In this document: positions 16,590-25,772 of the stretch, one piece after another
Layout of the letters: every line of letters starts with the position of its first letter
Position numbering within the stretch: the first letter of the stretch is position 1
Notes under the pieces: generated by a model
Databases searched by the model: none
Told to the model about the DNA's origin: nothing
What the model saw: the letters and a program-made list of their open reading frames with translations, nothing else
DNA from: CAWKEY01 sp963696315
Lineage (GTDB): Bacteria > Pseudomonadota > Gammaproteobacteria > Methylococcales > Methylomonadaceae
DNA: 64,000 nucleotides
Assembly (NCBI GenBank): GCA_963696315.1
Contig: CAVOJU010000025.1
Location: 62,001 to 126,000, forward strand
Direction: 5' to 3'
Position numbers and translations under genes: made by a program

Positions 16590-17261
16590 ATGGAAAACGA
16601 ATTTTCTTTCGCTCTAGGCCCCGTGGTGATTGGTGCATCGCTCATCACTACCTGGGCAATCATGCTGGTGATTACCCTATTAGCCTGGCTTTCAACGCGG
16701 CATCTGGAGATATTGCCCGGTTCATTGCAGACCCTAGTTGAAGGCATCGTTGCGGCCATCGATGAAGCCATAAGCGATGTCGCACCCGAGCATGGCCGGC
16801 AAATCCTGCCTTTTATTGCTACCTTGTGGCTGTTCCTGATTGTTGCCAATCTGGTGGGTTTAATACCGGAACTGCATTCGCCTACCCGTGATCTTTCCGT
16901 GACTTCGGCGCTGGCGGTTTTGGTATTTTTCTCGGTGCACTGGTTTGGCATAAAAACCCAGGGCTTAAAAAACTATCTGCATCACTACCTGACCCCCAGC
17001 CCGATTTTGCTGCCTTTTCATATTATCAGCGAATTTACCCGCACGCTGGCGCTGGCCGTACGATTATTCGGCAACATGATGAGCCTGGAAATGGCGGCCA
17101 TGCTGATTTTGCTGGTGGCCGGCTTTCTTGCCCCCATTCCGATTTTAATGTTACATATCATTGAAGCGCTGGTACAAGCCTATATCTTTGGCATGCTGGC
17201 CTTGATTTATCTGGCCGGCGCCATGCAATCTCTACAACTTCATTCACAGGAAACACTATGA
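16590..17261 (+). CDS. atpB: N-ATPase subunit a
   Basis: A 223-residue membrane protein with the a-subunit layout: amphipathic segment, WLFLIVANLVGLIPELHSPT, and the long stator helix LLPFHIISEFTRTLALAVRLFGNMM carrying the essential arginine of the ion path (in AVRLFGNM), followed by LVQAYIFGMLALIYLAGAM. GAGGAGG stands 8-10 bases before the ATG, a strong ribosome site that would allow independent translation initiation after the 477-base gap. The stop overlaps the atpE start by 4 bases. Confidence 0.92.
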   Translation: MENEFSFALGPVVIGASLITTWAIMLVITLLAWLSTRHLEILPGSLQTLVEGIVAAIDEAISDVAPEHGRQILPFIATLWLFLIVANLVGLIPELHSPTRDLSVTSALAVLVFFSVHWFGIKTQGLKNYLHHYLTPSPILLPFHIISEFTRTLALAVRLFGNMMSLEMAAMLILLVAGFLAPIPILMLHIIEALVQAYIFGMLALIYLAGAMQSLQLHSQETL

Positions 17262-17524
17262 CCGACTTATCCTTGATCGTCTTTGGCTCCAGCGTCGCCG
17301 CCATTATCGGCATCGCTCTGGGGGTCATGCTGCCTGCGCTGGCCATGGGCAAGGCCATCGGCAGCGCGCTGGAAGCCTTATCGAGGCAACCGGAATCGGA
17401 ACGTTCAGTCATGCGCACCTTGTTTATCGGCCTGGCCATGATTGAATCACTGGCAATTTATTGCCTGGTCATTATTTTGATTGTGCTGTTTCGGAATCCT
17501 TTGCTTGAATACATTGTTAAATAA
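17258..17524 (+). CDS. atpE: N-ATPase subunit c
   Basis: An 88-residue two-helix rotor subunit: helix 1 IVFGSSVAAIIGIALGVMLPA, loop SRQPE (the polar loop that binds F1) and helix 2 LFIGLAMIESLAIYCLVIIL. The ion-carrying glutamate is in IES. Adjacent serine and the tyrosine five residues on (IESLAIY) fit Na+-binding c subunits, but I see no glutamine in helix 1 where Na+ rings have one, so the coupling ion is uncertain. The length and FRNPLLEYIV end are typical of N-ATPase c subunits. The start overlaps the atpB stop. Confidence 0.92.
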   Translation: MTDLSLIVFGSSVAAIIGIALGVMLPALAMGKAIGSALEALSRQPESERSVMRTLFIGLAMIESLAIYCLVIILIVLFRNPLLEYIVK

Positions 17525-17539
17525 TTCGAAGGCACAAGC

Positions 17540-18289
17540 ATGGAATTCAACCTATCCACCTTCGTTCTCGAAATCATCAATTTCCTGATTCTTGTCTGGA
17601 TTTTGCAGCGGCTTTTTTACAAACCGTTGCTGGAAGTGATTGCCAAGCGCAAGCAAAGCATTGACCAATCAGTGGCAGAAGCAAAAACCATGCAGCAACA
17701 GGCAGAAGAACAACGCAGCCTTTATGAAAACCGGCAAAAGCTGTGGGAGCAAGAAAAACAGGCCGCTCTCGCTACCTTGCGCCAGCAACTCGAAGCCGAG
17801 AGAAGAACACAGCTGGAACAATTGAATGCCGATCTTGAACAGGAACGGCAAAAAGCCAAAGTGACGCTATCCCGGCAGCAGCAGGAACTCCAGCAACAAG
17901 CCGAAAAACAGGCCTTGCAAAATGGCGCACGTTTTGCCGGCATGATACTGCAACAGTCGGCAAGCCCTGAACTGGAGGCGCGGCTATGTGCATTGCTGAT
18001 AGAGCATTTGATGACTCTGCCGGAAGCCTGCAGGCTGTGTTTGCAAATGCTGGATACTAAAAAATCGGTGCCCATCAAAATAACCAGCGCCTATCCATTA
18101 CCCCTTGAACTACGCCAGCAACTGGAGCAAAAGCTGGATTCGTTAATCACCAGCCATCTCAATTTTCAATATCAGCAGGATGCAGAGCTGATCGCCGGAC
18201 TGCGCATCGATATCGGCGCCTGGGTGTTAAACGCCAACTTGCAGCATGAACTGATAGGTTTCACCGAGATCGCCAATGAGCCGGAATGA
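17540..18289 (+). CDS. atpF: N-ATPase subunit b with delta-like C-terminal extension
   Basis: A 249-residue protein, much longer than the usual 156-residue b. It has one N-terminal membrane helix (FVLEIINFLILVWILQRLFY), then a long charged, glutamine-rich coiled coil to about residue 135, and a C-terminal part (LEARLCALLIEHLMTLPEACRL ... QDAELIAGLRIDIGAWVLNAN) resembling the C-terminal domain of subunit delta. This explains the absence of a separate atpH, a known feature of N-ATPases. The stop overlaps the atpA start by 14 bases. Confidence 0.9.
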   Translation: MEFNLSTFVLEIINFLILVWILQRLFYKPLLEVIAKRKQSIDQSVAEAKTMQQQAEEQRSLYENRQKLWEQEKQAALATLRQQLEAERRTQLEQLNADLEQERQKAKVTLSRQQQELQQQAEKQALQNGARFAGMILQQSASPELEARLCALLIEHLMTLPEACRLCLQMLDTKKSVPIKITSAYPLPLELRQQLEQKLDSLITSHLNFQYQQDAELIAGLRIDIGAWVLNANLQHELIGFTEIANEPE

Positions 18290-19812
18290 AATCAAAACAG
18301 ATGCCGCCAGCATTCCCAGCCTGCAGACGGAGAACCAAAACGCTACTATGAATTCCGGCAGTTTGCTGGACAAACAGGCCGCCTGGCTAGCCAGCTATCG
18401 TCCCGGACTGCGTATTACAGAACAAGGCACAGTGGTTGCCGTCGGTGACGGTATCAGCTGGATCAAGGGCCTGCCATCGGCAGCCATCGAAGACATTCTG
18501 ATTTTCGCCGATGGCAGCCGGGGCATGGTATTTGACCTTAACCGCGACCGGATCGGCGCCATTTTATTGTATGAGACCGAAGCCCTGACAGCGGGTACAA
18601 CGGTTCATCTTTCCAGGCATTCCTTGAGTATTCCCGTCGGTAACGACTTTTTAGGGCGTGTTATCGACCCCTTGGGCACGCCGCTGGATGGTCTGCCTCC
18701 TCCCGATAATACCGGGCGGGAAAATATGGAAAAAGCCTCACCCGCCATTATCGCCCGTGATTTTGTCGATAAACCGTTTATACACCGGCATTAAAATTAT
18801 CGACACCCTGATTCCCATAGGCAAAGGCCAGCGGCAATTAATAGTGGGCGATGAAGGTCTGGGCAGAACTTCAATCGCCATCGACACCGTGGTTAATCAA
18901 AAAGGGAAAAATGTGCTGTGTATCTATGTGCTGATCGGACAGAAGCGCTCTGCCGTCGTCAGTACCCTGGAAACCCTGAAGAATCATGGCGCGCTGGACT
19001 ATACCGTGTGCGTAGTCGCCGAAGCCAGCGCCTTGCCCGGCTTACAGTATATCGCCCCGTTTGCCGGTTGTGCGCTGGCCGAATACTGGATGGCACAGGG
19101 TAGAGATACGCTGATTATTTACGATGATCTGTCTACCCATGCCAGAACTTACCGAGAACTGTCCTTGTTATTGCGTCGGCCGCCCGGACGTGAAGCCTAT
19201 CCCGGCGATATATTCTTTGTTCATTCCCGTCTGCTGGAACGGTCAACGAGTTTGAATGCTGAACATGGCGGCGGCAGCATGACCGCCTTGCCAATAGTCG
19301 AAACTCAACAGGGTGAAATTGCCGCCTATATTCCTACCAATCTGATCTCGATCACCGATGGGCAGATTTATCTGGACAAGGATCTGTTTGTATCCGGCTT
19401 TCGTCCCGCCATCGACATCACCAAATCAGTCTCGCGCATAGGCGGCAAGGCTCAGCATCCCCGCATCGGCAATAAATCCGGACAAATGAAACTGGATTAC
19501 CTGCAATTTCTGGAACTGGAAGCCTTCACGCGTTTCGGTCAGCGACTGGAAGCCTCGATGGAAGCGCGAATCAAGCGCGGGCGATTATTGCGCGAGATAC
19601 TCAAGCAGGATCGGCTGCATCCACTCAGCAGTCTGTTTCAGCTGGCCTGGCTGACTGCGTTTACTGCAGGCTTTTTCAATACGCTAGAACCCAAGGAGAT
19701 TGGGGGCTTCCTCGAGCGCATCGAACAGGGCATTAAAACAACACCACTGACACTGGACAGCAGTGATGAACAATGGCAATCAGCCATTAAAGTCTGGCTT
19801 GACATCTCATGA
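18276..19812 (+). CDS. atpA: N-ATPase subunit alpha (frameshifted as read)
   Basis: The first part (to 18794) carries the N-terminal beta barrel (RITEQGTVVAVGDGISWIKGL) and SIPVGNDFLGRVIDPLGTPLDG. The frame breaks at TTT 18777-18779: with one T fewer, VDKPLYTGIKIIDTLIPIGKGQRQLIVGD reads through into the downstream frame ending at 19812. Later motifs include IIYDDLSTHARTYRELSLLLRRPPGREAYPGD and TSLNAEHGGGSMTALPIVETQ. The P-loop reads GDEGLGRTS, with Arg where non-catalytic alpha P-loops normally have Lys. The start overlaps atpF and the stop overlaps atpG by 4 bases. Confidence 0.92.
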
Positions 19813-20654
19813 GCCAAAGCCGCGAACTGCAACTGCATATCGCCCAACTGGAAGAAATACGCAGCATTTTAAATTCGATGAAGAATCTGGCGCGGATTGA
19901 AATCCATAAACTGGCGCGATTTCAAACCATGCAGGGGCAAGCAGTAGCCAGTATTGAACAGGCGGCCCTGGATTTCCTGAATTTTTACCCCATACCTGCT
20001 GGCGATGACAAGGCCAGCCATTACTGTATTTTAGTAGGTGCCGAGCGCGGATTTTGCGGCAATTTTAATGAAAGTCTGCTCAATGCCATTGCAGCACAAA
20101 CTTATGCCGGCATCATTGCCGTCGGCAGCCGGCTGGGTAATAGGCTGGCAGATAACACCCCTAAAGTCATTAGCGCCATGGCAGGCGCCAATGTCGCTGA
20201 GGAAGTGCCTGCCGTCATTCATCGGCTGCTTGATGCCTTCAGCACCTTGCCGGATGGCGGGTCGACAACAACCGCTCCCGCCTTACAATTGACTGTTGTT
20301 TACCATGATGCCGTAGCCAATCAAATCACCCATCGGCAGATACTTCCGCCCTTTCCGCTGCAAACGATGGCAAAGCCTCATGCCGGCAATCCGCCGGTAC
20401 TTAATCTGGAGCCAGCCGTTTTTTTTGCTGACTTGACCGAGCACTACCTGTTCGCAGTGCTGTATGAAATCTTTTACATCTCGCTGATGGCCGAAAATCA
20501 TCAACGCCTGCAGCACCTGGAAGGTGCGGTAAAACATCTGGATGATGAAACCGTAAAGCTGCGGAGAAAATCCCAGATCTATCGTCAGGAAGAAATTACC
20601 GAGGAAATTGAGGTTATTTTGTTAAATACACAAAGCAACCTCGGAGAGATATGA
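19809..20654 (+). CDS. atpG: N-ATPase subunit gamma
   Basis: A 281-residue protein with the terminal coiled-coil helices of gamma: N-terminal ELQLHIAQLEEIRSILNSMKNLARIEIHKL and C-terminal AENHQRLQHLEGAVKHLDDETVKLRRKSQIYRQEEITEEIEVIL. The central Rossmann-like domain begins YCILVGAERGFCGNFNESLL, matching canonical ISSDRGLCGGFN. The C-terminus is divergent, as in other N-ATPases. It is the last gene of the operon; no clear hairpin terminator is visible before the convergent sensor-kinase gene 63 bases away. Confidence 0.9.
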   Translation: MSQSRELQLHIAQLEEIRSILNSMKNLARIEIHKLARFQTMQGQAVASIEQAALDFLNFYPIPAGDDKASHYCILVGAERGFCGNFNESLLNAIAAQTYAGIIAVGSRLGNRLADNTPKVISAMAGANVAEEVPAVIHRLLDAFSTLPDGGSTTTAPALQLTVVYHDAVANQITHRQILPPFPLQTMAKPHAGNPPVLNLEPAVFFADLTEHYLFAVLYEIFYISLMAENHQRLQHLEGAVKHLDDETVKLRRKSQIYRQEEITEEIEVILLNTQSNLGEI

Positions 20655-20717
20655 CAACCCAAACCCAGTCCTGATAATTGCAGGCACTGTCAAAGTGAAA
20701 GTGATATGCCGAAAATT

Positions 20718-22070
20718 TCAAGGCAAATAAACGCGCCAGCTCATGCCGCCCAATGTGGCGCTGCTACCGCCCTCCAGCTTGCCGCCCAACAAGCCTGTCA
20801 ATTCATTAACGACCGCCATGCCGATGCCATGGCCATGAATATTTTCATCGGCACGCACGCCTCTTTTCAGAATCTCTTTCAGCTTGCCGGCAGGAATGCC
20901 GGGGCCGTCATCTTCTATCTGTAGCAGCAAGGAAAAATTGCCGCTGACTTTACGGTCATTGAGCACAACGCTGACTTTAATGTTGTGCTGACACCATTTG
21001 CAGGCGTTATCCATTAAATTACCGGCTATTTCGTACAAGTCACCTTCTTCGCAATAAATCCGGCTGGACTCTGGCACGCTGATAGCGAAATGGATGTGCT
21101 TATCGATATACACCTTGGCCAGAGATGCGGTAATTTTGTTGATAACGCCGGAGACATCGACTGATTTGGTGATTTTTTGCTCGCCCTTGGCGGCGGCGCG
21201 TTGCAATTGATAGTCGACAATCTCGTTCATGCGGGAAATTTGTTCCTGCACGGTATCTTTATTGGCACTGAAAGATTCGACACAGCCGCGCAAAATAGCC
21301 AGCGGCGTTTTCAAGCTATGCGCAAGATCGGCCAAGGTGTTGCGGTAGCGTTCAAGATGCGCGCGCTCACTGCTGATCAGGGCATTGAGATTGCCGGCCA
21401 GGCCTTCCAGCTCAGTTGGATAACGCCCATCCAGCCGGGTTTTTGTGCCTTTTTCTATCGACTCAAGATCTTTTACAATGATGCGCAAGGGTTTTAAACT
21501 CCAGCGCAACACTGCAAATTGAATGAAGACCAATACCAGACCTAGCGCCAGCAGCCAGAATCTCAAGGTGGCTTTAAAACGCTCCACCTGACTGCTGACA
21601 AACTCGGCATCTTCGGTCACCGTAAAGATGTATTCACGCTCGACACGGGCCCGGCTCTCCCAAATGACATCATAATGCAGCGCATAATGGCCTTTTTCAT
21701 CCAACAAGAAGGCCGAATTACCCGCGCTTAATTCCGGCAGCGCAGGCGGATCCAGGCCTATCGCCGAAGGCGAGCGCCAAACCAGCATCGGCTTTTTTTT
21801 TCTTATTTGCTGTATAAATCCGTAAAGTCCGGAGCCCGGATTGGTAAATCGGGGTTCCGGCAAACTGGCGGGCATCGTCAATTCACCGGAATTTTTCAGA
21901 TCCGCGGCCGATAACAGCGAATAAACCTGCACCTGGAGTTTTTCCTGCAAGGCCTGCTCGGCACTTTCACGAAAACTTTGTTCGAGCACCACAGCAACCA
22001 GCGCGAAGAATGCCGCCAACACCAGAGCAGCCGCAACCAGCAGGCGAAAACTTAACGATCTTATTTGCAC
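20718..22070 (-). CDS. PhoQ-like sensor histidine kinase
   Basis: A 450-residue inner-membrane kinase: helix 1 at residues 8-29, a periplasmic sensor domain (about 30-170), helix 2 at 170-190, a HAMP-like linker, the phospho-acceptor H251 in LADLAHSLKTPLAIL, and the ATPase domain with N box LMDNACKWC, G1 box DDGPGIP and G2 box GHGIGMAV. The periplasmic region and motifs resemble PhoQ, which senses Mg2+ and peptides, but the ligand is not evident. It lies 57 bases downstream of its response regulator in one operon. Confidence 0.9.
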   Translation of the reverse strand: MQIRSLSFRLLVAAALVLAAFFALVAVVLEQSFRESAEQALQEKLQVQVYSLLSAADLKNSGELTMPASLPEPRFTNPGSGLYGFIQQIRKKKPMLVWRSPSAIGLDPPALPELSAGNSAFLLDEKGHYALHYDVIWESRARVEREYIFTVTEDAEFVSSQVERFKATLRFWLLALGLVLVFIQFAVLRWSLKPLRIIVKDLESIEKGTKTRLDGRYPTELEGLAGNLNALISSERAHLERYRNTLADLAHSLKTPLAILRGCVESFSANKDTVQEQISRMNEIVDYQLQRAAAKGEQKITKSVDVSGVINKITASLAKVYIDKHIHFAISVPESSRIYCEEGDLYEIAGNLMDNACKWCQHNIKVSVVLNDRKVSGNFSLLLQIEDDGPGIPAGKLKEILKRGVRADENIHGHGIGMAVVNELTGLLGGKLEGGSSATLGGMSWRVYLP

Positions 22071-22127
22071 TTAAGGCCTTTGATCACTGCCATTCAGTTA
22101 AGCGATGATGGGCTTTGCAAGACCTGA

Positions 22128-22805
22128 TCAGGAGGGATTGACTGGAACCCGGTAGCCGCGCCCGCGCAGCGTTTCGATGGGTTTTAAGGTGCCATCGGGA
22201 TCGAGTTTCTTTCTGAGGCGGCCGATAAAAACTTCGATGACATTACTGTCACGGTCAAAGTCTTCATCGTAAATATGTGCGGTCAACACCGATTTTGAGA
22301 TGACCTCGCCCTTACGGAACATTAAATATTCCAGCACTTTGTATTCGTAAGCCGTGAGTTCCTGCTTTACGCCGGCTACCAAGACTTCCTGAGCGACCGT
22401 GTCCAGTTCAATATTGCCGAAGGTTAATACCGGATGCGCCTGGCCGGCAGAGCGCCTGATCAAAGCATTAATCCGGGCCTGCAATTCTTCATAATGGAAA
22501 GGTTTGACCAGATAATCATCGGCGCCGGCTTCCAGTCCTTCGACTTTTTCCTGCCAGCGGCTTCTGGCCGTTAAAATCAGGATGGGAACCTTGATATTGT
22601 TTTTACGCAAGCGCCTGATGAGCTCGATACCTGAGAAATCCGGCAAGCCAATATCAATCACAGCCGCATCTATCGGATATTCCTGGCCCATATACAAGCC
22701 ATCGGTGGCGTTATGGGCAGTATCTACCGCATAACCTTTATCCGAGAAAAAATGCTGGATTTGCTGGCAGAGTGTTGCTTCGTCCTCAACAACTAAAATA
22801 CGCAT
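22128..22805 (-). CDS. PhoP-like OmpR-family response regulator
   Basis: A 225-residue protein: receiver domain with acidic pocket VVEDEA, phosphorylated D51 in DIGLPDFSG, T in ILTARS and K in YLVKPFHYEELQARI; then a winged-helix DNA-binding domain (LTAYEYKVLEYLMFRKGEV, SNVIEVFIGRLRKKLDPDG, LRGRGYRV). It should be phosphorylated by the kinase encoded immediately downstream. It is preceded by the PepSY gene at 15 bases, so all three are one operon. Confidence 0.92.
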   Translation of the reverse strand: MRILVVEDEATLCQQIQHFFSDKGYAVDTAHNATDGLYMGQEYPIDAAVIDIGLPDFSGIELIRRLRKNNIKVPILILTARSRWQEKVEGLEAGADDYLVKPFHYEELQARINALIRRSAGQAHPVLTFGNIELDTVAQEVLVAGVKQELTAYEYKVLEYLMFRKGEVISKSVLTAHIYDEDFDRDSNVIEVFIGRLRKKLDPDGTLKPIETLRGRGYRVPVNPS

Positions 22806-22820
22806 GGGTTTTACCTGATG

Positions 22821-23084
22821 TTAACTAATGATTTCGCCAGTCTCGGCATCAATCAAGTAATGCTGAATACGGCCATCCGGTGTCAGCACTTTAATGACAT
22901 GCACCTCTCTGCCGTCGATGATTTCCGTCTGGGCGCCGAGCACTCTTTTATTAGTGCCACTAATGACTTTCTTGGCGGCCTCATCCAGACTGACACGCGC
23001 CAGCCACACTTCGGTACCCGCATAGACCGTATGGGAACACAAAGAAATCAGCGCTATTAATTTAATCAGGTTTCTCATCGGCAT
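22821..23084 (-). CDS. Secreted PepSY-domain protein
   Basis: An 87-residue protein with a signal peptide (MRNLIKLIALISLCSHTVYAG; the ATG two codons inside the longest frame is also possible) and one PepSY domain: VSLDEAAKKVISGTNKRVLGAQTEIIDGREVHVIKVLTPDGRIQHYLIDAETGEII. Such small periplasmic PepSY proteins often precede PhoPQ-like systems and may modulate the sensor or protease inhibition. It is first in the pepSY-regulator-kinase operon. Confidence 0.88.
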   Translation of the reverse strand: MPMRNLIKLIALISLCSHTVYAGTEVWLARVSLDEAAKKVISGTNKRVLGAQTEIIDGREVHVIKVLTPDGRIQHYLIDAETGEIIS

Positions 23085-23209
23085 CCAGTGCTTAAGTTAT
23101 TGTCTTTTTCGAGGATTCTTAAAATACACCCGTTTGGGGCTTCCAATTCAACAAATACGTTGAACAGGAGGTATTCTTAAACAAACATTCTGAATCCAGA
23201 CTGAACCCA

Positions 23210-24172
23210 TTACCGTAATGACAAGCCTTGAACAACACTGCCAATTGCCTGCCCGAAACTCGCCCCCAGTTTGCCTGCTATTCTATCGAGGAAGCGTTCC
23301 TCCTGGGTAAAGTCAACCAGTTCCTCGGCGCCAATAATTTCCCTGGCCACATAATCGTCATTGCCAAAGCCATCGGCAATTCCCAATTTAACCCCTTCTT
23401 CACCGGTCCAAACCAGACCTGAAAACATCTCCGGCGTTTCTTTAAGCCGGTCACCCCGTCCGGCTCTTACGGCACCGATAAATTGCTGATGCACCTGATC
23501 CAGCAAGCCTTGCATATAGCGAGTTTCATCTTCTTTTGGCGGGGAATACGGATCGAGCATGGCCTTATGCGCACCAGCAGTCAGCAATCGCCGTTCGACA
23601 CCGAGCTTTTCCATGGAATCGACAAAACCAAAACCATCCATCAGCACGCCGATTGAGCCGACAAGGCTGGCCTGATTGACAAAAATCTGGTCGCTGGCCG
23701 AAGCAATGTAGTAACAACCAGAGGTGCATATATCGCTAACTACGGTATGGATGGGCAAATCAGGATGGTCTTTTTTAATTTTTTTAATCTCGTCATAGAC
23801 ATAAGAAGACTGCACGGGGCTGCCGCCCGGTGAATTGGCATGCAGAATAATGCCTTTAGTATTTTTGTCTTTAACCGCATTGCGCAGGCTTTCGATAATA
23901 TTTTCGGCCGTCGCGTCTTTATTTTCTGCAATCAAACCCACCACCTCGACTACGGCGGTATGCCCTTTGCCGTCAACGCCCATATCCTTCTTTAACTTCG
24001 GATACATGGTAGCGCCAAACAGGGCAATCAAATACAAAAACAGCAAGGATTTGAAAAACACCCCCCAGCGTCTTGCCCGGGTTTGCTCGGTTACCGCGGC
24101 TAAAACCAGTTTTTCAATAACGTCGCGCTCCCAGCCGGGCTTGTTGTCTTTTTCTTGCGGATTTTCCATCAC
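23210..24172 (-). CDS. sppA: S49 signal peptide peptidase, SppA type
   Basis: A 320-residue short-form SppA with one membrane helix (FFKSLLFLYLIALFGATMY, about 40-58) and a Clp-like serine-protease fold: GIILHANSPGGSPVQSSYVYDEI, then CTSGCYYIASASDQIFVNQASLVGSIGVLMDGFGF. The serine of TSGCYYIAS is the expected nucleophile and the SxxxSIGV segment precedes the catalytic lysine region. It cleaves remnant signal peptides at the inner membrane. It follows the HAD phosphatase gene by 3 bases and is probably co-transcribed with rluC and that gene. Confidence 0.9.
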   Translation of the reverse strand: MMENPQEKDNKPGWERDVIEKLVLAAVTEQTRARRWGVFFKSLLFLYLIALFGATMYPKLKKDMGVDGKGHTAVVEVVGLIAENKDATAENIIESLRNAVKDKNTKGIILHANSPGGSPVQSSYVYDEIKKIKKDHPDLPIHTVVSDICTSGCYYIASASDQIFVNQASLVGSIGVLMDGFGFVDSMEKLGVERRLLTAGAHKAMLDPYSPPKEDETRYMQGLLDQVHQQFIGAVRAGRGDRLKETPEMFSGLVWTGEEGVKLGIADGFGNDDYVAREIIGAEELVDFTQEERFLDRIAGKLGASFGQAIGSVVQGLSLR

Positions 24173-24175
24173 TTT

Positions 24176-24829
24176 TTAACCTCCAATTATGTCAAGTAAT
24201 TCCGTTGGCCGGCGCAAACACCGCAACGGATTGTATTGTTGTAACAATTCTTCAGAATGCGCGCCACATGAGACCGCGATTGAAGGAATTTGTGCATTCA
24301 GCGCCATTTGCAGATCGTGTATGGAATCGCCGACCATTAGCGTGCGCTCATTAACCGCATCCAGCTGGCGGATAATATCCAGGATCATCGCCGGATCAGG
24401 TTTTGATGCGGTTTCATCCGCACAGCGGGTAATACAGAACAGATCTTCCGTTCCGGTAGCCTGCAATGCTTTTTGCAACCCCGCCCTGCTCTTGCCAGTC
24501 GCCACCGCCAATTGATAACCCGCCTGCTTCAACTGCACGAGCATGTCGTAAACACCGGCAAACAAATCCTCGCGGTTAATTTGCTTGGCAAAAAACGCCT
24601 GCCTGTAAGCAGCAATGAGCTGATTTTGCAGGGATTTATCGGCTCCAGGAAACAAAGCCTGGAGCGCATTGGTAATACTCAAGCCAATCACGTCTTTCGC
24701 CGCCTGCCGATCAGGAATGGCGCAACCGCACTGCGCGGCGGCTGTTTGCAGACACAGAACAATCCAGTCTATGGAATCGATCAGGGTGCCGTCCCAGTCG
24801 AAGATGATTACCTCAAACCTGTTCTTCAT
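24176..24829 (-). CDS. HAD-superfamily hydrolase, phosphoglycolate-phosphatase-like
   Basis: A 217-residue HAD-IA protein. Motif I is IIFDWDGTLIDS (two nucleophile-region aspartates), motif II VATGKSRAG, motif III lysine in SKPDPAMIL and motif IV VGDSIHDLQMA. The helical cap lies between motif I and II. Proteins of this type occur next to rluC in many gammaproteobacteria. The exact phosphate ester is unknown. It overlaps the end of rluC by 17 bases and is followed by sppA after 3 bases. Confidence 0.88.
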   Translation of the reverse strand: MKNRFEVIIFDWDGTLIDSIDWIVLCLQTAAAQCGCAIPDRQAAKDVIGLSITNALQALFPGADKSLQNQLIAAYRQAFFAKQINREDLFAGVYDMLVQLKQAGYQLAVATGKSRAGLQKALQATGTEDLFCITRCADETASKPDPAMILDIIRQLDAVNERTLMVGDSIHDLQMALNAQIPSIAVSCGAHSEELLQQYNPLRCLRRPTELLDIIGG

Positions 24830-25772
24830 GCTGCAACAAATCGGCCAATCGCGCGGACAAGGGAGCTGATATTTTCAGCAAGGCACCGGTGACCGGATGC
24901 CTAAACTGTAATTTTTCGGCATGTAAAAACAAGCGCTTATAGCCTCTGGCTTTAAAGGCCTTATTGACATCGTCCAGACCATAACGTTCATCACCGACGA
25001 TCGGGTGCCCAAGCCAGGCGGCATGAACCCGAATTTGGTGGGTCCGGCCGGTTGTTGGCGAGGCTTCAACCAGCGTGGCATCGCGAAATAATTGCAAGCG
25101 TTTGAACACGGTTTCAGCCGTTTTACCAGACTGGCTGACAACCACCATCCGCTCGCCGCCCTTACTGACATTTTTTTGCAAAGGAGCCGTAACCACTTGC
25201 CTGGCTTTGGCCCATTGCCCTGCCAACAAGGCGACATAGGTTTTTTGCACCTGATCATCGCGAAAAAGCGCGTGCAAACTGCGCAGGGCACTGCGTTTTT
25301 TGGCTATCAGCAAACAGCCGGAGGTATCTCTGTCGAGCCGATGCACCAGCTCCAGAAAATGCGCTTCCGGCCGGACTTGCCGGAAACCTTCGATAATACC
25401 GGAATTGATGCCGCTGCCGCCATGAACCGGAAAACCGGCGGGTTTGTTCAAAACTAAAAAAGCCTCATCTTCAAACAAAATATTGTGTTGCAGGGCCTCT
25501 TTCAAGTTCGTCGCCACAAAGGTTTCCTCAGCCCTTTCGGCAATCCTGACCGGCGGAATCCTGATGACATCCCCCGCTACCAGGCGGTATTTGGCGTCTA
25601 CGCGGCCCTTATTGACTCTCACCTCGCCTTTCCGGACAATCCGGTAAATGCGGCTTTTGGGCACGCCCTTCAGACGGGTAATTAAAAAATTGTCCAGGCG
25701 TTGATCGCTGTTTTCTTCAGTGATTTCGACCAACTGGACTTTGGCTGCTGCGCTTTGTTCTTCTCTACTCAT
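24813..25772 (-). CDS. rluC: 23S rRNA pseudouridine synthase RluC
   Basis: A 319-residue RluA-family enzyme: N-terminal S4 domain (QRLDNFLITRLKGVPKSRIYRIVRKGEVRVNKGRV), then the catalytic core with the aspartate in VHRLDRDTSGCLLIAKK and the C-terminal motif GRTHQIRVHAAWLGHPIVGDERYG. RluC modifies positions 955, 2504 and 2580 of 23S rRNA in E. coli. The divergent pairing with rne is the same as in E. coli and supports the assignment. It begins the rluC-HAD-sppA operon. Confidence 0.92.
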   Translation of the reverse strand: MSREEQSAAAKVQLVEITEENSDQRLDNFLITRLKGVPKSRIYRIVRKGEVRVNKGRVDAKYRLVAGDVIRIPPVRIAERAEETFVATNLKEALQHNILFEDEAFLVLNKPAGFPVHGGSGINSGIIEGFRQVRPEAHFLELVHRLDRDTSGCLLIAKKRSALRSLHALFRDDQVQKTYVALLAGQWAKARQVVTAPLQKNVSKGGERMVVVSQSGKTAETVFKRLQLFRDATLVEASPTTGRTHQIRVHAAWLGHPIVGDERYGLDDVNKAFKARGYKRLFLHAEKLQFRHPVTGALLKISAPLSARLADLLQHEEQV

